This document shows, in pieces, positions 14,391-17,129 of a stretch of DNA of 17,129 nucleotides; the stretch's first letter is position 1, and each line of letters opens with the position of its first letter. The position numbers were made by a program, and so were the translations under genes. The notes beneath the pieces are model-generated. The model worked only from the letters and a program-made list of their open reading frames with translations. It was not told the DNA's origin and ran no database searches. The DNA is taken from NCBI GenBank assembly GCA_964539785.1, contig CAZIJQ010000054.1, positions 1-17,129 of the forward strand, given 5' to 3'. Source of the DNA: JABMPO01 sp964539785 (GTDB taxonomy: Bacteria; Fidelibacterota; Marinisomatia; Marinisomatales; TCS56).

Positions 14391-15166
14391 TGACCCAATC
14401 CAATATCCACCCCACGGCCATAATCGGTCCCATGGCGAATATCGCTGAGAATGTTAGCGTCGGGCCGTATTCAATCATTGCTGATAACGTCACAATCGGT
14501 TCCGGATCTAAGATCGGAAATTTTGTTACTATTGATTCCGGCACGGAAATTGGCAGTAATTGTAGTATTTTACATAATTCATCAATCGGGGTGCCACCGC
14601 AGGATTTGAAATATAATAATGAGGATACCAAGCTTGTTATCGGGAATAATGTAGTAATTCGGGAATCATGCACGCTGAATCGCGGCACGGCAGCTCACGG
14701 TGTTACCGAAGTCGGCGATAATTGTTTGCTGATGGCCTATGTTCATATCGCTCACGATTGTATTATCGGTGAGGGCGTGGTTTTTGCAAATCAGGCGACC
14801 CTGGGAGGCCATGTTGAAATCGGAGATTGGGCCTCTCTGGGCGGCGGTGTATTGGTTCATCAGTTTTGCCACATCGGTGCCCATGCTTTCGTGGGTGGTG
14901 GTTTTCGTGTTGTTCAGGATGTACCGCCGTTTATCCTGGCTGCCGGAGAGCCTTTACGTTATGCTGGTATCAACCGGGTAGGATTGGAGCGCCGGGGATT
15001 TGATGCCGACACACGAACAAACATTAAAAAGGCCTACCGAATATTATTTAGATCCAAACTGACGCGGAAAATCGCCTTGGACAAAATAGAATCCGATTTT
15101 GACAACCAACCGGAAATAAAACAGATCATCAATTTTATTGAGTCCAGCAAGCGCAACCTGATCTGA
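14390..15166 (+). CDS. lpxA: UDP-N-acetylglucosamine O-acyltransferase
   Basis: LpxA adds a 3-hydroxyacyl chain from ACP to UDP-GlcNAc, the first lipid A step. I start it at ATG 14390, which overlaps the lpxC-fabZ stop as TGATG. A longer in-frame reading from 14318 only adds 24 residues of out-of-place sequence inside fabZ. The 258-residue protein (E. coli 262) has a left-handed beta-helix of hexapeptides from IHPTAIIG to about residue 185, then a helical C-terminal domain. The catalytic His122 lies in HIAHDC. Gly170 in VGGG aligns by hand with E. coli Gly173, the acyl-length ruler that admits C14 chains, so a long acyl chain is predicted. VHQFCHIGAHAFVGGG and GLERRGF are family blocks. lpxB is not in the window. 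Confidence 0.97.
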   Translation: MTQSNIHPTAIIGPMANIAENVSVGPYSIIADNVTIGSGSKIGNFVTIDSGTEIGSNCSILHNSSIGVPPQDLKYNNEDTKLVIGNNVVIRESCTLNRGTAAHGVTEVGDNCLLMAYVHIAHDCIIGEGVVFANQATLGGHVEIGDWASLGGGVLVHQFCHIGAHAFVGGGFRVVQDVPPFILAAGEPLRYAGINRVGLERRGFDADTRTNIKKAYRILFRSKLTRKIALDKIESDFDNQPEIKQIINFIESSKRNLI

Positions 15167-15170
15167 TTTC

Positions 15171-15896
15171 ATGATCAGACTTTCATATTTAACGATTGCA
15201 GTTCTGCTGATCGCAACTGTAACTGCTTTATCAGCCCAATCGCACAAATTCAATCTGGATCTATTTGATAGTACAAATTATCACACGACTGCAAATTCTG
15301 TAATCCGTGGTATTGGAATTTCTCTTGGGCATCAACCGCTATTTTCAAATGATCCGACGACTCGTATGAAATTTGGATTTACAGCTTCCAGACCGGTTTA
15401 TTCATTGATTTCCGGTGACAACAATCAACTCGTGGGGGTACTGTCTAAATTTGATTTTGGTTTTTTGGTCACGGCCAATTTGATAATTAAAGGTAGCTTG
15501 GCAGCCTACAGTTCTGGCACAGATATAACCCGGATTACAGCTTATGGCGGCACCCTGTTTCTTAATTCCACGGATGATAAGCCCCCCTGGACAACCAATA
15601 TTTTACTATCGCAATTGAGCGGACCAGCCGATATTGCCATACGCTCAACCGATATCCTATTTAGGCGAAAATATCAATTGGCAGGTATTCCGTTTTTTCT
15701 GGGTTTTGGTGCTGATTTCTACAATGGTCGGGCAACACCAGAGAGTCTACCGGTTCGGCGCTTTAGCGGACAAACCAATTATTTATATATTAGTGAACAA
15801 TTTAAAGTTGGAAATCTATTTTCGGTTGGAGTCCATTGTCGTTATCACCAGGAAATTGTCTTGCTGACAATTGATTTAATTCGGGAACTGAAGTGA
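15171..15896 (+). CDS. Unrecognised exported protein, probably a small outer-membrane beta-barrel
   Basis: I do not recognise this 241-residue protein. It has a good signal peptide (about 1-22, ending ALSAQS). The rest alternates polar and hydrophobic residues in short strands (MKFGFTASRPVY, KFDFGFLVTANLIIKGSLAAY, QTNYLYISEQFKVG, LFSVGVHCRYH), as in small outer-membrane barrels. It ends in Lys rather than an aromatic residue, which is unusual for a BAM substrate. The start lies 4 bases after the lpxA stop, and its TGA overlaps the dxr ATG (TGATG), so it is translated as part of the lpx-dxr operon. A hairpin (TCTGAT 15162-15167 with ATCAGA 15174-15179) puts the start codon in its loop. A role in lipopolysaccharide or outer-membrane biogenesis is suggested by position only. 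Confidence 0.75.
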   Translation: MIRLSYLTIAVLLIATVTALSAQSHKFNLDLFDSTNYHTTANSVIRGIGISLGHQPLFSNDPTTRMKFGFTASRPVYSLISGDNNQLVGVLSKFDFGFLVTANLIIKGSLAAYSSGTDITRITAYGGTLFLNSTDDKPPWTTNILLSQLSGPADIAIRSTDILFRRKYQLAGIPFFLGFGADFYNGRATPESLPVRRFSGQTNYLYISEQFKVGNLFSVGVHCRYHQEIVLLTIDLIRELK

Positions 15897-17050
15897 TGCC
15901 ACGCAGATTATCTATCCTGGGATCGACGGGATCAATCGGGGTAAATGCGCTGAGCGTAGTGGAAAATCTGGCTGATGAATTTGAGCTGGTTTGCATCAGC
16001 GGGCATAAAAATGCTCAACTCCTGGTGGAACAGGCGCAGCAATATCACCCACAGGTAGTGGCAGTTACCGATTTGGAGTCCGCTAGATACGTCGAGCAAA
16101 AATTATCCGGCAGTGGCATCGATATAGTCACCGGTTTGCAGGGATTACTTGAGGTCAGTCGACGAAAAGATATCGATTTGCTGTTGAATGCATTGGTAGG
16201 TTCGGCCGGGATGGAACCTACAATTGCAGCTGCCAAAGCCGGAGTTGATATCGCCCTCAGCAATAAAGAAAGCCTGGTAATGGCTGGCGATATTATCAAC
16301 AAACTGTGTAATGCCAGCGGTAGCAATATTTACCCGGTTGATAGTGAACATTCGGCGATCTGGCAATGCCTGGCAGGAGAAAACAAAGTTGATATTGACC
16401 GCCTGATCTTAACCGGCAGCGGTGGTCCCTTTCGCACCCGGCCGGTAATGGATTTTGCGCAAATCACCATTTCAGATGCCTTACAGCATCCAAACTGGTC
16501 CATGGGCAAAAAAATCACCATCGATTCCGCCACAATGATGAATAAGGGGTTAGAAGTAATTGAGGCGTTTTGGTTATTTGATGTTGGAGCCGAACAAATT
16601 GAAATTGTGATACACCCACAATCAATTATCCACTCAATGGTAAAATTCAGAGATGGTTCAGTTAAAGCCCAACTTGGTCTGCCGGATATGAAAATACCGA
16701 TTCAGTATGCCCTGACTTATCCTCGTCATCTTGCTTCAAACTGGGAGGACATTGATCTGATCAATATAGGAAAACTGACATTCGAAGCACCCGATTATCA
16801 AAAATTTCCCTGCCTGAAACTTGCGTTTGAAGCTCTCAAATCCGGTGGTAGTTCACCGGCAGTATTGAATGTAGCCAATGAGCAGTCGGTGTATCGGTTT
16901 CTTAACGGTGAAATCCGTTTTACGGATATTCCGGTTATGATTGAGAATGCTCTAGCAAAACACGACTGGCTGGCTGAACCGGAAATAACCCATATCAAAG
17001 ATTTAGAAAGCTGGGTCACTACTTTTATTGCTGACTATCCGAGCAGTTGA
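15896..17050 (+). CDS. dxr: 1-deoxy-D-xylulose 5-phosphate reductoisomerase
   Basis: Dxr turns 1-deoxyxylulose 5-phosphate into 2-C-methylerythritol 4-phosphate with NADPH, the first committed step of the MEP isoprenoid pathway. The 384-residue protein (E. coli 398) is complete: NADPH loop GSTGSIG (9-15), NKES (123-126), metal ligands Asp149 and Glu151 in VDSEHSA, SGGPFRT (175-181), HPNWSMGKKITIDSATMMNK (198-217) with Glu220 as third ligand, HPQSIIHSMV (240-249), and a C-terminal helical domain with NVANE. The ATG at 15896 overlaps the previous stop (TGATG); a GTG one codon earlier (15893) is an equally coupled alternative. It supplies precursors for UppS in the same operon, but sits at the operon end rather than next to uppS as in E. 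coli. Confidence 0.97.
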   Translation: MPRRLSILGSTGSIGVNALSVVENLADEFELVCISGHKNAQLLVEQAQQYHPQVVAVTDLESARYVEQKLSGSGIDIVTGLQGLLEVSRRKDIDLLLNALVGSAGMEPTIAAAKAGVDIALSNKESLVMAGDIINKLCNASGSNIYPVDSEHSAIWQCLAGENKVDIDRLILTGSGGPFRTRPVMDFAQITISDALQHPNWSMGKKITIDSATMMNKGLEVIEAFWLFDVGAEQIEIVIHPQSIIHSMVKFRDGSVKAQLGLPDMKIPIQYALTYPRHLASNWEDIDLINIGKLTFEAPDYQKFPCLKLAFEALKSGGSSPAVLNVANEQSVYRFLNGEIRFTDIPVMIENALAKHDWLAEPEITHIKDLESWVTTFIADYPSS

Positions 17051-17129
17051 AACATCTTCCTGATTTGAGCATTGAAAACCACAAAATTTCTATGAAATCT
17101 TCCTAACAATGATTGAGACTTATTAATTA

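Noticed and set aside
17086..17098. ATTTC/GAAAT hairpin after dxr as a terminator
   Set aside because: Five A/T-rich base pairs and no T-run; too weak to support.

Overview
This window (about 17.1 kb, no rRNA, tRNA, CRISPR or mobile element seen) looks like chromosomal DNA of a didermic, lipid A-making bacterium of the FCB superphylum. Three things point there. The first gene ends in a type IX secretion / FlgD-like sorting domain with the YPNPFNP signature. LpxC and FabZ are fused into one protein, as in Bacteroidetes and relatives. The lpxD-lpxC/fabZ-lpxA order is also of that type. The lineage (Marinimicrobia, KSB1-like or another uncultured group) cannot be fixed from sequence alone.

Layout. 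Positions 1-2462 (+) hold a secreted DUF3160 protein with a C-terminal sorting domain; it looks GC-richer than what follows. Positions 2472-5222 (-) hold an FGGY-family sugar/polyol kinase and an MFS_3-type exporter. Positions 5398-8087 (+) are an iron-sulfur block: a YfhL-like 2[4Fe-4S] ferredoxin, then a 177-base structured gap ending in a strong intrinsic terminator 11 bases before the next start codon, then an Mrp/ApbC-type P-loop ATPase, a stand-alone MIP18/SufT-like protein and an unrecognised 8-helix membrane protein. Positions 8203-17050 (+) are one tightly packed envelope operon: uppS, bamA, ompH/skp, lpxD, lpxC-fabZ, lpxA, an unrecognised exported protein and dxr. Two junctions use overlapping TGATG stop/start signals.

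How the genes work together. Dxr (MEP pathway) feeds isoprenoid supply, and UppS turns it into the C55 lipid carrier for peptidoglycan and polysaccharide export. LpxA, LpxC and LpxD are three early steps of lipid A synthesis, and the fused FabZ handles 3-hydroxyacyl-ACP, the acyl donor shared with fatty-acid synthesis. BamA and Skp deliver and insert outer-membrane beta-barrels. The operon therefore couples carrier lipid, lipid A and barrel assembly. The small exported protein between lpxA and dxr is a candidate new member of that programme.

Most unusual observations: (1) the Mrp ATPase lacks the C-terminal CxxC pair that binds its bridging cluster and has in its place a roughly 45-residue segment resembling a carboxypeptidase regulatory-like beta domain; (2) the mrp leader has a long imperfect hairpin, a 9-base direct repeat and a terminator with a competing antiterminator pairing, so it could be an undescribed cis-regulatory RNA; (3) two unrecognised membrane/exported proteins sit inside otherwise conserved blocks; (4) the FGGY kinase has lost two glycerol-contact residues; (5) a perfect 16-bp palindrome lies upstream of uppS.
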